Source: an uncultured Planctomycetaceae bacterium
GTDB lineage: Bacteria > Planctomycetota > Planctomycetia > Planctomycetales > Planctomycetaceae
Assembly: GCA_937916515.1 (NCBI GenBank)
Contig: CALFSX010000139.1
Location: forward strand, 1-55,113
Direction: 5' to 3'
DNA: 55,113 nucleotides
In this document: positions 1 through 9,062 of the stretch, one piece after another
How the letters are laid out: the number at the start of each line of letters is the position of its first letter
Position numbering within the stretch: the first letter of the stretch is position 1
The notes under the pieces: generated by a model
What the model was told of the DNA's origin: nothing
The model's database searches: none
Seen by the model: only the letters and a program-made list of their open reading frames with translations
Translations under genes and position numbers: made by a program

Positions 1-1318
1 CAGAGGCCATGCCGGCGATAAGCACCTCCGGATCAAGTGATCAGGTGACTCCCTACTGCGTACTGCAAGCAACTCAGCATTGTCGGGACTCCCAATTCTG
101 GCGTCTCTGGATCACCTTGCTGAACGTTTTTCGCGGGAGAGCCGCACCGGACTTTCAAAACCGTTTTCTTAATCGCACCGCGAACCGCCACTTGGAAACA
201 ACTTGCGGTGATCACTGAGAAAACGTTTGGCAAATTGCCCGTCGGAAACGATACGATTTCTCCGGGCTGAAACTGTGTCTGGCTATAGACTTCAGTTCGC
301 TGACGGTCTTCAGATCGGCCCTATTTCTTCACGCGCAGATCTGCGCGACGGTTTTGGTGTCCAAATCTGGCCTCTATGAATCACCGGGAGCCCACTTGGC
401 TCTGCTGGCGATACGCACATGTCAGCGTCGACAAACTACTAACTGCAACTGATCTGAATTTCTCGCAAATTTGCGAGGCTGCTCGTCCAAACTCTGATCG
501 TGAGATCGCAGCGTTGCCTAATCTCCTGATCCGATTTTGCCTAAACGCAACACCGGCTGTCAGTACGACATCGCTCGTTTGGTTGTGGATCTCTGAAGGT
601 TCGACGGGGTGCTTTCTACCGGGTGTCGCGACACCCGCTGAGCGCAACAATAGATAACTATGGGCGCTAAAAAAGCGGAATATTTCTGGATTTCCAACGC
701 TTTTCGTCGGTCAAATTGGTTTAGAAGACCGCTGCTCTATCCAGCTGAGCTACAGGCGCGCCTTGGTGGCGTTGGGTCAGAATACCCGAGAACTCCGTTT
801 TCGACAAGATTGCGAACAACATGTTCGCCACACGCACGCGATTGAGACGAATCCCACCGCAACCTGAACCGCAATGCAGAAGCTTGAGGCCTTCCGGTCG
901 ACTAAATCGCAACATGCTGAGATTGAGGAGATTTCCAACCCAGTCGGCGATTAAGGAACGCGGGAAGCTGCACAACTTTGAGGTTGAGTCGAAATTCGAA
1001 CATTTAAGGGCCTGTCAAACCTCTTGCAACACGATCCCATAAAGAGATACTAATAACGTATCAGTTTAAACAGATTTGCCTTCTTTGTATTTGCCCGAAC
1101 ACTGGCCTCGGGCACTCATTTTGAGCGAAGAACACCAGAGAAATATGCGTTTTTAATGAGTTATCAAGATTCTTAATTCTTCTGCACAAGTGAATCGGGC
1201 GATCTTCTGGCTAGACTGGCATCCTGCGGTTGACCTGCATCAACAGTTCAGTCGCACTTTATGCAGCCAGTGAATGTTTTGTTCGCAGTAATAATCAATC
1301 AGGAAACAGGAATTCAAC
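1..1318. other. Long region without recognisable protein gene
   Basis: All open frames here are short (under 100 codons), overlap each other on both strands, and show no family resemblance. Besides the tRNA half at 718-759 there are two perfect short palindromes: CGCGCAGATCTGCGCG (332-347) and GGGTGTCGCGACACCC (around 620-635). The last 250 bases must hold the tpx promoter, but I could not pick a convincing -35/-10 pair. The region may be decayed mobile or genic DNA, given the truncated tRNA, but no integrase or transposase is visible. Confidence 0.5.
718..759 (-). pseudogene. 5' half of a tRNA-Arg (anticodon TCT)
   Basis: On the minus strand the sequence has a plausible 5' acceptor strand (GCGCCTG), T8-A9, a canonical D arm (GCTCAGCTGGATAGAGC), the 5' anticodon stem GCGGT, the loop CTTCTAA with anticodon TCT, and ACC, the first three bases of the 3' anticodon stem. 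The match then stops: the next bases are AATTTGACC instead of GC plus variable loop, and no T arm or 3' acceptor strand follows. I therefore call a truncated tRNA. Such halves can be left after integration and deletion events at tRNA genes. An interrupted (intron-split) tRNA is an alternative, but the break is in the stem, not in the loop, and I see no 3' half between position 1 and 717. Confidence 0.75.
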
Positions 1319-1837
1319 ATGTCGGATATTAGAAGTGGCGTTACTACTCTTCAGGGGAATGCAGTTGACCTGGCAGGAGCGGCTTTGGAAGTTGGCTCAA
1401 CGGCGCCGGACTTTATGCTGCAAAACACATCTCTGGAAGATGTGACCCTGGCAAGCAGTGCTGGCAAAGTGCGAATTATTGCCACCATTCCTTCGCTGGA
1501 TACTCCCATTTGCCACGCCGAAACTCACAAGTTCAACGAGCAGGCGGGTTCGCTTGCGGGCGTTGAGATTCTGGTTGTCAGCATGGACCTGCCGTTCGGT
1601 CAAAAACGCTGGTGCGGAGCCGAAGGCATTGAGGCCGTGCAAACACTGAGTGCTCATCGCTGTTCAAAGTTTGGCAAAGACTATGGCGTGCTGATTCACG
1701 GCGGCCCGCTGGATCGCTGTCTGGCACGAGCTATCTTTGTTGTCGGAGCAGACGACAAAGTGAAGCACGTCGAATACGTGTCAGAAATCGCTGAACACCC
1801 GAACTACGATGCAGCACTGGCTGCGGCAAAGGCGTAG
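1319..1837 (+). CDS. tpx: Thiol peroxidase (Tpx-type atypical 2-Cys peroxiredoxin)
   Basis: A 172-residue protein of the usual Tpx length. It should reduce hydrogen peroxide and organic peroxides using thioredoxin, in the cytoplasm. The peroxidatic cysteine is C65 in the motif IPSLDTPIC, which matches the Tpx pattern of a Thr and a Cys after Asp. The resolving cysteine is C99 in RWCGAEGIE, with the Tpx-specific spacing of about 34 residues (C61/C95 in E. coli). The ATG at 1319 follows an AGGAA ribosome site about 10 bases upstream. The gene stands alone: no regulator is adjacent, and the next gene starts 374 bases later after two repeat elements. Confidence 0.95.
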   Translation: MSDIRSGVTTLQGNAVDLAGAALEVGSTAPDFMLQNTSLEDVTLASSAGKVRIIATIPSLDTPICHAETHKFNEQAGSLAGVEILVVSMDLPFGQKRWCGAEGIEAVQTLSAHRCSKFGKDYGVLIHGGPLDRCLARAIFVVGADDKVKHVEYVSEIAEHPNYDAALAAAKA

Positions 1838-1921
1838 TTCTTGCACAGGGCGGGGCGGTGATTGAATCGCCTTCGACCTTGTTGGCAGTCGTTTTTTTGG
1901 GGAACTCGCCCTATCCTGATT

Positions 1922-1982
1922 AGCCGCAGGGCGTTAGCCCCGGTTGTTTGCCAGGTTAAACCGGGGCTAACGCCCTGCGGCT
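1922..1982. repeat. Long perfect inverted repeat (REP-like), 24-bp arms
   Basis: The arms AGCCGCAGGGCGTTAGCCCCGGTT (1922-1945) and its exact complement (1959-1982) flank a 13-base spacer. The structure lies about 85 bases after the tpx stop and has no T-run, so it is not a standard terminator, although it could stop or stabilise transcripts. I know palindromes built on 'GGGCGTTAGCCCCGG' as common intergenic elements in planctomycete genomes; here I see one copy. Confidence 0.85.
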
Positions 1983-2022
1983 GATTAAAGCGACAGTTTC
2001 CTAAGTCAGGGGTGCGGAATTT

Positions 2023-2153
2023 TGAGTCTTACTCAAAATGATACGTGCACGGAGCGCATGTTGGTCGTAGCGACAACGGAGCGGCTGGGCGATTTTAGCG
2101 TTCCATGTCTTCCAGCCAACCACGCCACTGGGTCAAGGACGAAGCCCTTGTTA
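2023..2153 (-). repeat. Intergenic repeat type A, copy 1
   Basis: In the minus orientation it starts at TAACAAGGGCTTCGTCCTTG (hairpin at 2134-2150), runs through GTGGCGTGGTTGGCTGGAAGAC and GCTCCGTTGTCGCTACGACCAACATGCG, and ends in an AT-rich TCATTTTGAGTAAGACTC. The same order of blocks recurs at 12610-12708, 24334-24421, 33755-33871 and 43849-43982. It separates tpx from the nucleotidyltransferase gene. Confidence 0.85.
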
Positions 2154-2211
2154 GCTCAACACGGCGACACATTTGCGGCGCATCAACTATTTCAGATTTC
2201 AGAGAATTCCA

Positions 2212-3066
2212 ATGAAGATCACAAAGGCCGTCATTACTGCGGCGGGTGAGTATCACAGCAATTTGCCGCTGCAAAGTGTTGTCGACCGTCATGGCAAGCC
2301 ACTAACCGCTTTGCGATGCACGCTGGACGAAATCGTTGCAGCAGGCATCGAAGAGATTGCGATTATTGTGCGGCCGGGGCAGTCTGATCCCTATTTGTCA
2401 GCCGCGGGGCCTCACGCTTCTCGACTGGTCTTTTTCGAACAGGGCCACCCTCGCGGTTACGGTGATGCCATTCTGCGAGCTCGAGACTTCATCAACAACG
2501 AAGCCTTTCTGCATCTGGTTTCCGACCATCTGTATGTAAGCCGCACGGATGTCAGCTGTGCGGCTCAGCTGTGTCAGGTCGCCAGACAAAACGGCTGTTC
2601 TGTATCCGCCATTCAGCCAACTCGTGAAAACGAAATTGTGTATTTCGGAACCGTTGGCGGAAGCCCGGTTGCTCAACAGGATCGACTTTACAACGTCAGC
2701 ACTGTGGTCGAAAAGCCGACTCCCACCGTTGCCGAACAGGAACTTGTGGTTGCCGGGCAGCGAGCTGGCTATTACCTGTGCCTGTTCGGTATGCACGTGC
2801 TGACTCCCACAATTCTAACACTGCTGCAACAGCAGCTGGATCAGGCAGCCGATGGCGAGTCGATCGATTTGTCGTCGTCGTTGGCTCAGCTGGCTCAACG
2901 CGAACAATATCTGGCGTTTGAAGTCGACGGTTCGCGGCACAACATCAGCTATAAGTACGGCCTGTTGTTGGCTCAATTGGCGATTACTTTGGGTGGCGAC
3001 GATCGAGATCTGATTTTGACAGAACTGGTAAGCCTGCTGGCGGAATCCAACGGTCGACCTCGCTAA
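2212..3066 (+). CDS. GalU-like nucleotidyltransferase
   Basis: A 284-residue protein of the sugar-phosphate nucleotidyltransferase fold. The N-terminus carries KAVITAAG (residues 5-12), a relaxed form of the GalU signature in which the usual Gly-rich GxGTR is replaced by EYHS. GYGDAIL (about 82-88) corresponds to the GalU GLGHAVL block, an Asp lies in LVSDH (105), and a VEKP block lies near residue 168. The substrate cannot be inferred; the altered nucleotide loop argues against plain UTP:glucose-1-phosphate activity. I chose the ATG at 2212; an upstream TTG at 2173 lies just beyond the type A repeat. It is probably co-transcribed with, or functionally linked to, the kinase/pyrophosphorylase fusion 267 bases downstream. 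Confidence 0.8.
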   Translation: MKITKAVITAAGEYHSNLPLQSVVDRHGKPLTALRCTLDEIVAAGIEEIAIIVRPGQSDPYLSAAGPHASRLVFFEQGHPRGYGDAILRARDFINNEAFLHLVSDHLYVSRTDVSCAAQLCQVARQNGCSVSAIQPTRENEIVYFGTVGGSPVAQQDRLYNVSTVVEKPTPTVAEQELVVAGQRAGYYLCLFGMHVLTPTILTLLQQQLDQAADGESIDLSSSLAQLAQREQYLAFEVDGSRHNISYKYGLLLAQLAITLGGDDRDLILTELVSLLAESNGRPR

Positions 3067-3126
3067 CGATTCTGCCACAGACTTCGGCGTTGCCTGCGGG
3101 GCCCACAAATGGCGCGGTCAGGTACT

Positions 3127-3207
3127 TGCGAGGCGGGGCCTCAGGCCATTCGAGCTGTCGCTCGGAAACGCTCCGCTGTCGCTCTTGAAACTTGACTCAA
3201 CGTGAAT
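3127..3207 (+). repeat. Intergenic repeat type B, copy 1
   Basis: Contains GCGAGGCGGGGCCTCAGGCC, then ATTCGAGCTGTCGCTCGGAAACGCTCCGCTGTCGCT and TTGACTCAACGTGAA. The same block order is seen (reverse complemented) at 33661-33750 and 37464-37548. It lies between the GalU-like gene and the 1102-residue fusion gene. The rest of the 267-base gap shows nothing I recognise. Confidence 0.75.
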
Positions 3208-3333
3208 ATATCCGCTGCAATAAAGAAGTCTCGCACAGTTCACTCACAGATATCGCCACTCACACATCTATTCACCGAGACCGCATCGCCCGTGCGTTCA
3301 GGTGTTTGTTTTTCGATCAGGACATGAGTCTCC

Positions 3334-6300
3334 ATGACGAACCTTTTGCAGATCATTACTTCCAGCGATCCAACTATTCGCAATGCGTCGCTGGAAAGCC
3401 GTTGCGCAGGGCTGTCTGCCGAACAACTGCTGGCGGAATGTGTTGCGTTGGACGATTTTCGCAGAACGTGCAGCAACCTGTACGAACGCGTCCGAGCTCT
3501 ATTCTTTCTGTACGCCATCTACCGTTTTCATCTGCCGGAAGCATTATCCGCCAGCGGCCGTGAAACCGGGAAGATTCCGTTTGGCGGCTATGAACAATTG
3601 CTGGCACGGCGTTTTCCGGAAGCGATTGACACATTTCTGGCAGCTCAAACGACGGATGGCCCCACAGTTACTTTGTCCACTGCAATTGCCGAAGCTTATC
3701 ACCGGCTGGCGTTTCAAACTCTGGCAAACCAGGTGCGCCGCAGCGTTCGCACGGTAAAGGGCAATCAGTGGATGTTCCGCACGGGCCACCCAGCTGACGT
3801 TCCGTTAAAGATTCGTGCGGAACTGCTGAAGCAGGACCCTGTTACTCAGTGTTTCCCAAACCTGCGAGAACGCACGGCTGTGCGGATGGACTTCACTCAC
3901 AGCGCGTGGAGCGACATTTTCTTTCTGGGTATGGATTTTCCGGAAGGTGCTCAGGTGATTAACGCCAGCGTGAATCTGGCTGTGCGAGGACGTCACAAAT
4001 CGCCGGAACCACCGATCGATTGCAGCCTGCGAATCATCGACGAGCCGGTGCTGCGTTTGGTTAGCATCGACCTTGACGCCAAAGCCGACATTCATCTGGT
4101 CAACGAAGTGTTCGATTTTGCTCGCGATTACCTGGGGCTGTTAAAAGCTGCTGTCATCGCTTCCGGCATTATTCCTCCCGGCATGGAAGGCTGCGGAGCC
4201 AAAGTGGCCGACGTGTTTTCCAGAATGATCGGACCGGGGCTGGGGTTGGAAGTTGTTAGTCGAGTGAACGACATTCCGAAAGGTTCGCGATTGGCCGTCA
4301 GCACAAACCTGCTGGGTTCGCTGATTTCCATGTGCATGCGAGCGACGGGGCAGGTGTCGCAGTTAACCGGACCGCTGGCAGAAGAAGATCGCCGCATTGT
4401 GGCGGCTCGAGCAATTCTGGGCGAATGGTTGGGCGGTTCCGGAGGCGGTTGGCAGGATTCCGGCGGGATCTGGCCGGGCATTAAGCTGATTAAGGGAGCC
4501 GCTGCCAGTGAAGGCGATCCGGAATTCGGCATCAGTCGCGGCCGTCTTATGCCGCAGCATACCGTATTCAACAGCCAACAAATTACGGCCGCCACAAGGC
4601 AGCGTCTGCAGGATAGCCTGGTGCTGGTTCATGGCGGAATGGCTCAGAACGTCGGGCCGATTCTGGAGATGGTTACTGAGAAGTACCTGCTTCGAAGTGA
4701 AAAGGAATGGGCGGCTCGCAAAGACGCGATCAGCCTGCTGGAAGAAGTTTCAACCGCTCTGCAAAAAGGCGATATTCCAGCGGTTGGACGCGCCACAGGG
4801 CGCAACTTTGCAGAACCGCTGCAGGCGATTATTCCGTGGTGCTCAACGGCGTACACCGAAGAGCTGATTCGTCGCTGCAAAGAACGTTACGCCGACAAGT
4901 TTCATGGGTTCTGGATGCTGGGAGGCATGTCGGGCGGCGGCATGGGCTTCATCTTCGATCCGGCCGTTCGACCGGAAGCTCAGGATTGGCTGCAGCAGAT
5001 GATGCTGGAAGTCAAACGCGAAGCTCAGGATTCGGTGCCGTTTGCCATGGATCCCGTTGTCTACGATTTCGAAATCAACGACGATGGAACTTTTGCCGAA
5101 CTCCGTACAGATGGGGCCATGCCCCTGGGATATCGAGCTCTCGTAATTCCCGATCTGCTGCGGCAGAACATCAGCGAGCTGTCAGCCGCCAAGCGGCGAG
5201 AACTTGAACGAGCGGGCGACGCGTGTCGTGATACCGCCGATCAGTCCGATCTGGCCATGCGTCTCATCAACCGCATTCTTCCCGGAACACTGGCGGCCAC
5301 CGATAAGAGCGAACGACTGGAAACACTGCTTCCGGCCAATGGCTTCGATTCGATCGCTCACGAACAGCTTCGAGAAGACCTGCGTTCCGGAAGACTGGGG
5401 CTTTCGCAAAACCGGCTGTCGTCCACCGTAAGAATCGAAGACGTCACCAGTGACGATGTCATTGACGCCAGAAACAATGTGTCGGCTGCTGTTGTCGCTC
5501 TGGGGCAAAAGGCGATTGCAGAAGGCCGAGTGGGAGTGATCACGCTGGCGGCCGGAGTTGGCAGCCGGTGGACTCAGGGAGCTGGCGTTGTCAAAGCGTT
5601 GAATCCGTTCTGCCGAATGGGCGGCAGCTTCCGTTCGTTTCTGGATATTCACCTCGCAAAAAGCCGCTTAACGGAACAGACGTTTGGGGCCACCCCACCT
5701 CACATCATCACAACCGGCTATATGACCGACGGTCCGATTCGTAAAGCGGTTGAGGCAGCCTATGCTGGTCGCAACGTGCATGTATCGAAAGGAGCTTCCG
5801 TTGGCCTGCGAATGATTCCCACTGTGCGAGACCTGCAGTTTGCGTGGGAAGAGATGCCTCAACAGGTGCTGGACGAACAGCAGGAAAAGATGCGATTCAG
5901 CGTGCGAGCCGCGTTAACTAATTGGGCTCGATCCATGAGTGAGGCGGCGGATTATCGGGACAATCTGCCGTTCCAATGCATGCATCCGGTCGGCCATTGG
6001 TACGAAGTTCCGAATCTGTTGATCAACGGAACTCTGGCAAAACTTTTGCAGCAGCAGCCGCAACTGGAATACCTGATGCTGCACAATGTTGACACATTGG
6101 GAGCCAACTTGGACGCAGGCTGCCTGGGGCTGCACATGCAATCGGGAGCTGATCTTTCTTATGAAGTCATCAGCCGCAGATTGGAAGATCGTGGCGGTGG
6201 GCTGGCACGTGTTAACGGAAAGGCTCGTCTGGTAGAAGGCCTGGCGATGCCGCGCGAAGCAGATGAATTCAAGCTTTCCTACTATAATAGTTTAACGACC

Positions 6301-6642
6301 TGGATTTCCGTGGACCGTTTGTTGGCGATCTTCGGGCTGAGTCGCGAAACCCTTTCCAACGCCAAGCTGATTGAAGAAGCGGTTCGCAATGTTGGAAATC
6401 GCATGCCGACGTACATCACATTGAAGGACGTCAAAAAGCGGTGGGGCCGTGGCCAGGAAGACGTATTCCCGGTCACTCAGTTTGAAAAACTTTGGGGCGA
6501 CATGACAGCTCTGCCGGATGTGAATTGCCAGTTTCTGGTTGTACCCACCTTCCGAGGTCAGCAATTGAAAGATCCGGCTCAACTTGACGGCTGGCTAAGA
6601 GACGGCAGTGCCGCGTACGTGGAGCAGTTACTAAGCTGGTAG
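3334..6642 (+). CDS. GHMP (fucokinase-like) kinase fused to a UDPGP-type pyrophosphorylase
   Basis: A 1102-residue protein. Residues 1 to about 190 are mostly helical and unknown to me. The middle (about 190-590) resembles fucokinase-type GHMP kinases: a degenerate ATP loop PKGSRLAVSTNLLGSL (about 313-330), SGGGWQDSGG (about 367-377), a LVLVHGGMAQN block (about 430) and the Gly-rich GGMSGGGMGF (about 529). The C-terminal part (about 690-1102) resembles eukaryote-like UDPGP pyrophosphorylases: LAAGVGSRW (about 739), PVGHWYEVP in place of PxGHGD, and NVDTLGANLD. The order is opposite to Bacteroides Fkp (pyrophosphorylase, then kinase). It should phosphorylate a sugar and activate it to an NDP-sugar, for envelope or exopolysaccharide glycans; the sugar is unknown. 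Homologues are often labelled simply uridylyltransferase. Confidence 0.75.
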   Translation: MTNLLQIITSSDPTIRNASLESRCAGLSAEQLLAECVALDDFRRTCSNLYERVRALFFLYAIYRFHLPEALSASGRETGKIPFGGYEQLLARRFPEAIDTFLAAQTTDGPTVTLSTAIAEAYHRLAFQTLANQVRRSVRTVKGNQWMFRTGHPADVPLKIRAELLKQDPVTQCFPNLRERTAVRMDFTHSAWSDIFFLGMDFPEGAQVINASVNLAVRGRHKSPEPPIDCSLRIIDEPVLRLVSIDLDAKADIHLVNEVFDFARDYLGLLKAAVIASGIIPPGMEGCGAKVADVFSRMIGPGLGLEVVSRVNDIPKGSRLAVSTNLLGSLISMCMRATGQVSQLTGPLAEEDRRIVAARAILGEWLGGSGGGWQDSGGIWPGIKLIKGAAASEGDPEFGISRGRLMPQHTVFNSQQITAATRQRLQDSLVLVHGGMAQNVGPILEMVTEKYLLRSEKEWAARKDAISLLEEVSTALQKGDIPAVGRATGRNFAEPLQAIIPWCSTAYTEELIRRCKERYADKFHGFWMLGGMSGGGMGFIFDPAVRPEAQDWLQQMMLEVKREAQDSVPFAMDPVVYDFEINDDGTFAELRTDGAMPLGYRALVIPDLLRQNISELSAAKRRELERAGDACRDTADQSDLAMRLINRILPGTLAATDKSERLETLLPANGFDSIAHEQLREDLRSGRLGLSQNRLSSTVRIEDVTSDDVIDARNNVSAAVVALGQKAIAEGRVGVITLAAGVGSRWTQGAGVVKALNPFCRMGGSFRSFLDIHLAKSRLTEQTFGATPPHIITTGYMTDGPIRKAVEAAYAGRNVHVSKGASVGLRMIPTVRDLQFAWEEMPQQVLDEQQEKMRFSVRAALTNWARSMSEAADYRDNLPFQCMHPVGHWYEVPNLLINGTLAKLLQQQPQLEYLMLHNVDTLGANLDAGCLGLHMQSGADLSYEVISRRLEDRGGGLARVNGKARLVEGLAMPREADEFKLSYYNSLTTWISVDRLLAIFGLSRETLSNAKLIEEAVRNVGNRMPTYITLKDVKKRWGRGQEDVFPVTQFEKLWGDMTALPDVNCQFLVVPTFRGQQLKDPAQLDGWLRDGSAAYVEQLLSW

Positions 6643-6667
6643 TTTTATCGCTGAAAAATGGTGAATC

Positions 6668-6961
6668 ATGACCGTTCAAGAATTGCTTGAGTCTGCAAAT
6701 AACGATCGACACCCGCCGGAAGGTTTATCCGACGAATTGCTGGCGCTGTGGCACACAAAAGCTGATAACTGGGATGCTGCTCACAACATCGCTCAGGATA
6801 TTCACACACCAATGGGATCGTGGCTGCACGCGTTACTGCATTTGATTGAAGGCGACACGGGCAACGCGGGCTACTGGTTTCGTAAAGCCGGTCGGCCAGT
6901 GAGAAACATGTCCGACATCGATGCGCTATGGCTGCAGATTGCCGAAGAGCTGCTTGGGTAG
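6668..6961 (+). CDS. Small conserved protein, function unknown
   Basis: A 97-residue acidic, soluble protein with no signal or membrane segment. It has the pattern W-x2-AH-x2-AQDIHTP, then WLHALLHLIEGDTGNAGYWF and RKAGR, which I recognise as a recurrent bacterial pattern without a known function. It starts 25 bases after the fusion gene and so probably belongs to the same transcript. A role in sugar metabolism is only guilt by association. Confidence 0.75.
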   Translation: MTVQELLESANNDRHPPEGLSDELLALWHTKADNWDAAHNIAQDIHTPMGSWLHALLHLIEGDTGNAGYWFRKAGRPVRNMSDIDALWLQIAEELLG

Positions 6962-7007
6962 AACGGGCGGAAGGTCAGGTCCACGCACTTGACAGATGCT
7001 TTTCGAA

Positions 7008-7077
7008 ATGGGAGCGAGGTGCGAGCCGAAAAGCCCGGGGTTTCCTTCGCAAGCTCAGTCCAGCCCCGGCCACCCAC
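7008..7077 (-). repeat. Intergenic repeat type C, copy 1
   Basis: Reads on the minus strand as GGGTGGCCGGGGCTGGACTGAGCTTGCGAAGG followed by AAACCCCGGG and a diverged tail with CTCGCTCCC. Related copies are at 16354-16425 and 36805-36880. It fills most of the 164-base gap between two convergent genes and overlaps neither. Confidence 0.75.
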
Positions 7078-7125
7078 AAAAACACTTCGCCCCCAATTGG
7101 GTTCGAAGTTATTTCGCCCGGCATT

Positions 7126-9036
7126 TTACTTGCTTGAACTCACGCCGAACAAGTTGTCGCGGCTCATGTCTTTCTTCAACAGTTCGACACGCCCACGAAA
7201 CTGCTGCTTTTCAGCAGCTTGTTGCAGTCGACGAAGAGCGCCGCTGAAATCCGCTCTGGCTTCTCCATCGGGGCCAGCTTCGCGAACAATGGCGTCTGCC
7301 AGCCAACTGCCGAAGCGGGCCACCAGAGTGTCTTCAGCAGACACAAACGTTTGAGCTGTTCCGGGATTACCCTGTCTGGCACAACGTCCCACAAGTTGGC
7401 GGTCCATGCGGCTGGAAAGCTGGCATTCGGCCACAATCACATGCAGGCCGCCAAGCTTCAACACGTCTTCATCAACGGAAATATCGGTACCTCGGCCTGC
7501 AAGATTTGTTGAAATGGTAACGGCATTTCGTTTTCCGGCAGCGGAGACAATTTTGGCTTCTTCCACTGTCTGCAGACCGTTTAGTAATTGATAGCTGATA
7601 CCTACGTCATCCAGCAGTCTGGCGATGGCTTCGCTGTCGGAGATCGATTGTGTTCCCACCAGAATTGGCTGTCCGGTGCCATGCAGTTGCAGCACCTGCT
7701 GAACAATCGCCGCATGCTTGGCATCCAGTGAGGCAAAGTAACGAGTCGGCAGAATCTGTCGTTGCGAAGGAACTCTCAAAGGAATCTCTGCAACATCGCA
7801 GCGATAGACGTGTTTGAATTCCTGTTCGCAGCCGATTGCTGTTCCTGTCATGCCGCACAGGTTTTGATACAGCCGAAAGAATCTTTGCCGACTGATTTGT
7901 GCCAGTGATTCTTTTTCCGGCGTGACCAACAGCTGTTCGCGAGCTTCGATAGCCTGATGCAGTCCGTCCTGCCAGGAGCGGTCTTCGAAAATGCGTCCGG
8001 TGGTTTCATCCACAATCCGAACTTCGTCTTCTGTGACGACGTAATGCACGTCACGCCGAAAGATGTATTTAGCTCGCAACGCCTGTTCCACGTACGACGT
8101 CCACGGACGCAGCAACACCGATGCGGGCACAGCGATGTCGTTTTGATAGCAGCGATCCATGCCGGCTTCCGTAAGAGCCAGCTGCCCGGTGGAACGTTCG
8201 TGGCGGAAGTCTGTGTCTTCAATCAACACTTCGGCAACGTGCATCGCGGCGACATGAGCGTCCAGGTCGGGAGCGGGGCCGTGCATGCCCATGCTCAGCA
8301 CCAGCGGAGATCCGGCGTCGTCAATCATCACGCTGTCCGCTTCGTCGACGACGGCGTAAATGAGTCCTCGCTGCATCGTCGAACGTTGCCCTGGACCAGG
8401 GCGATGCAGGTCCTGCAGCAGACGCATTCCCAGGCCGGCGGATGCTTCTCGGCGAAGAGTCAGCTGGTCGCGCAGATAGTCGAAGCCGAATTCGTGCCCT
8501 GTTCCGTAGGTGACGTCGCAATCGTAGGCATCGGTTTTGGCTTCGGTTTCGCCCTGTTCAGGCGTGAGGCCGACGGTCATGTTAAGCTGTTGCAAAACGG
8601 GACCAGCTTTTTCGCAGTCGCGTTCTGCAAGATAGGCGTTGGGCGTCATCACATGCACGCCTCGCCCGGCAATTGCCAGATGCGTGGCTGTAGCGATCGC
8701 GACAAACGTTTTGCCTTCGCCGGTCTGCATTTGAGCGATGCGACCCTGAGCCAGATTCAACACCGCCTGCAATTGCACGTCGTAAAGTTGAATCTGGTGT
8801 GCTCGCCGCAGGGCTTCCACAGCCAAAGCGGTGCCAGCCACCAGCAGCTCAGGAGCATATTGCTTTACGCTGCGAGCGAATTCCGTTCTTAGGTTCGCAG
8901 CTTCGGCCTGCAGTTCCGAATCCAGGCAACTGCTTAGCGATTCGGCAAGTTCGCGAATGTGCGAGATCATCACAGCCGACGCGTTTCCCGAACCGGAAAG
9001 ACGTGAGCTTTTCGCTTTGGACGTGTGTTTCAACAC
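7126..9036 (-). CDS. Truncated SecA-like translocase ATPase
   Basis: A 636-residue SecA homologue, against about 850-900 for housekeeping SecA. It has NBD1 with Walker A MQTGEGKT (103-110) and Walker B VVDEADSVMIDD (229-240), the GTGHEFGFDYLRD block (178-190), a compact preprotein-crosslinking region, GRIFEDRSWQDGLHQAIEA and NBD2 with ISTNLAGRGTDI and a DRQLVGRCARQG finger. It ends soon after NBD2, so most of the helical scaffold and wing and the C-terminal zinc linker are missing. The EARTPL motif of SecA reads DAGSPL. It begins at GTG 9036, 26 bases after the TolC-like gene, so they form one unit. Expected role: ATP-driven export of special substrates; this is inferred. Confidence 0.85.
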   Translation of the reverse strand: MLKHTSKAKSSRLSGSGNASAVMISHIRELAESLSSCLDSELQAEAANLRTEFARSVKQYAPELLVAGTALAVEALRRAHQIQLYDVQLQAVLNLAQGRIAQMQTGEGKTFVAIATATHLAIAGRGVHVMTPNAYLAERDCEKAGPVLQQLNMTVGLTPEQGETEAKTDAYDCDVTYGTGHEFGFDYLRDQLTLRREASAGLGMRLLQDLHRPGPGQRSTMQRGLIYAVVDEADSVMIDDAGSPLVLSMGMHGPAPDLDAHVAAMHVAEVLIEDTDFRHERSTGQLALTEAGMDRCYQNDIAVPASVLLRPWTSYVEQALRAKYIFRRDVHYVVTEDEVRIVDETTGRIFEDRSWQDGLHQAIEAREQLLVTPEKESLAQISRQRFFRLYQNLCGMTGTAIGCEQEFKHVYRCDVAEIPLRVPSQRQILPTRYFASLDAKHAAIVQQVLQLHGTGQPILVGTQSISDSEAIARLLDDVGISYQLLNGLQTVEEAKIVSAAGKRNAVTISTNLAGRGTDISVDEDVLKLGGLHVIVAECQLSSRMDRQLVGRCARQGNPGTAQTFVSAEDTLVARFGSWLADAIVREAGPDGEARADFSGALRRLQQAAEKQQFRGRVELLKKDMSRDNLFGVSSSK

Positions 9037-9062
9037 GGGGATGTCCGCCTTTCGTCAGCAGA

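Noticed and set aside
721-975. Minus-strand frame ending in GAPVAQLDRAAVF
   Set aside because: This ending is the known spurious translation of a tRNA D arm and anticodon region; the rest has no coding traits.
7957-8892. 311-codon plus-strand frame opposite the SecA-like gene
   Set aside because: It is the antisense shadow of a clearly conserved gene and has no family traits.
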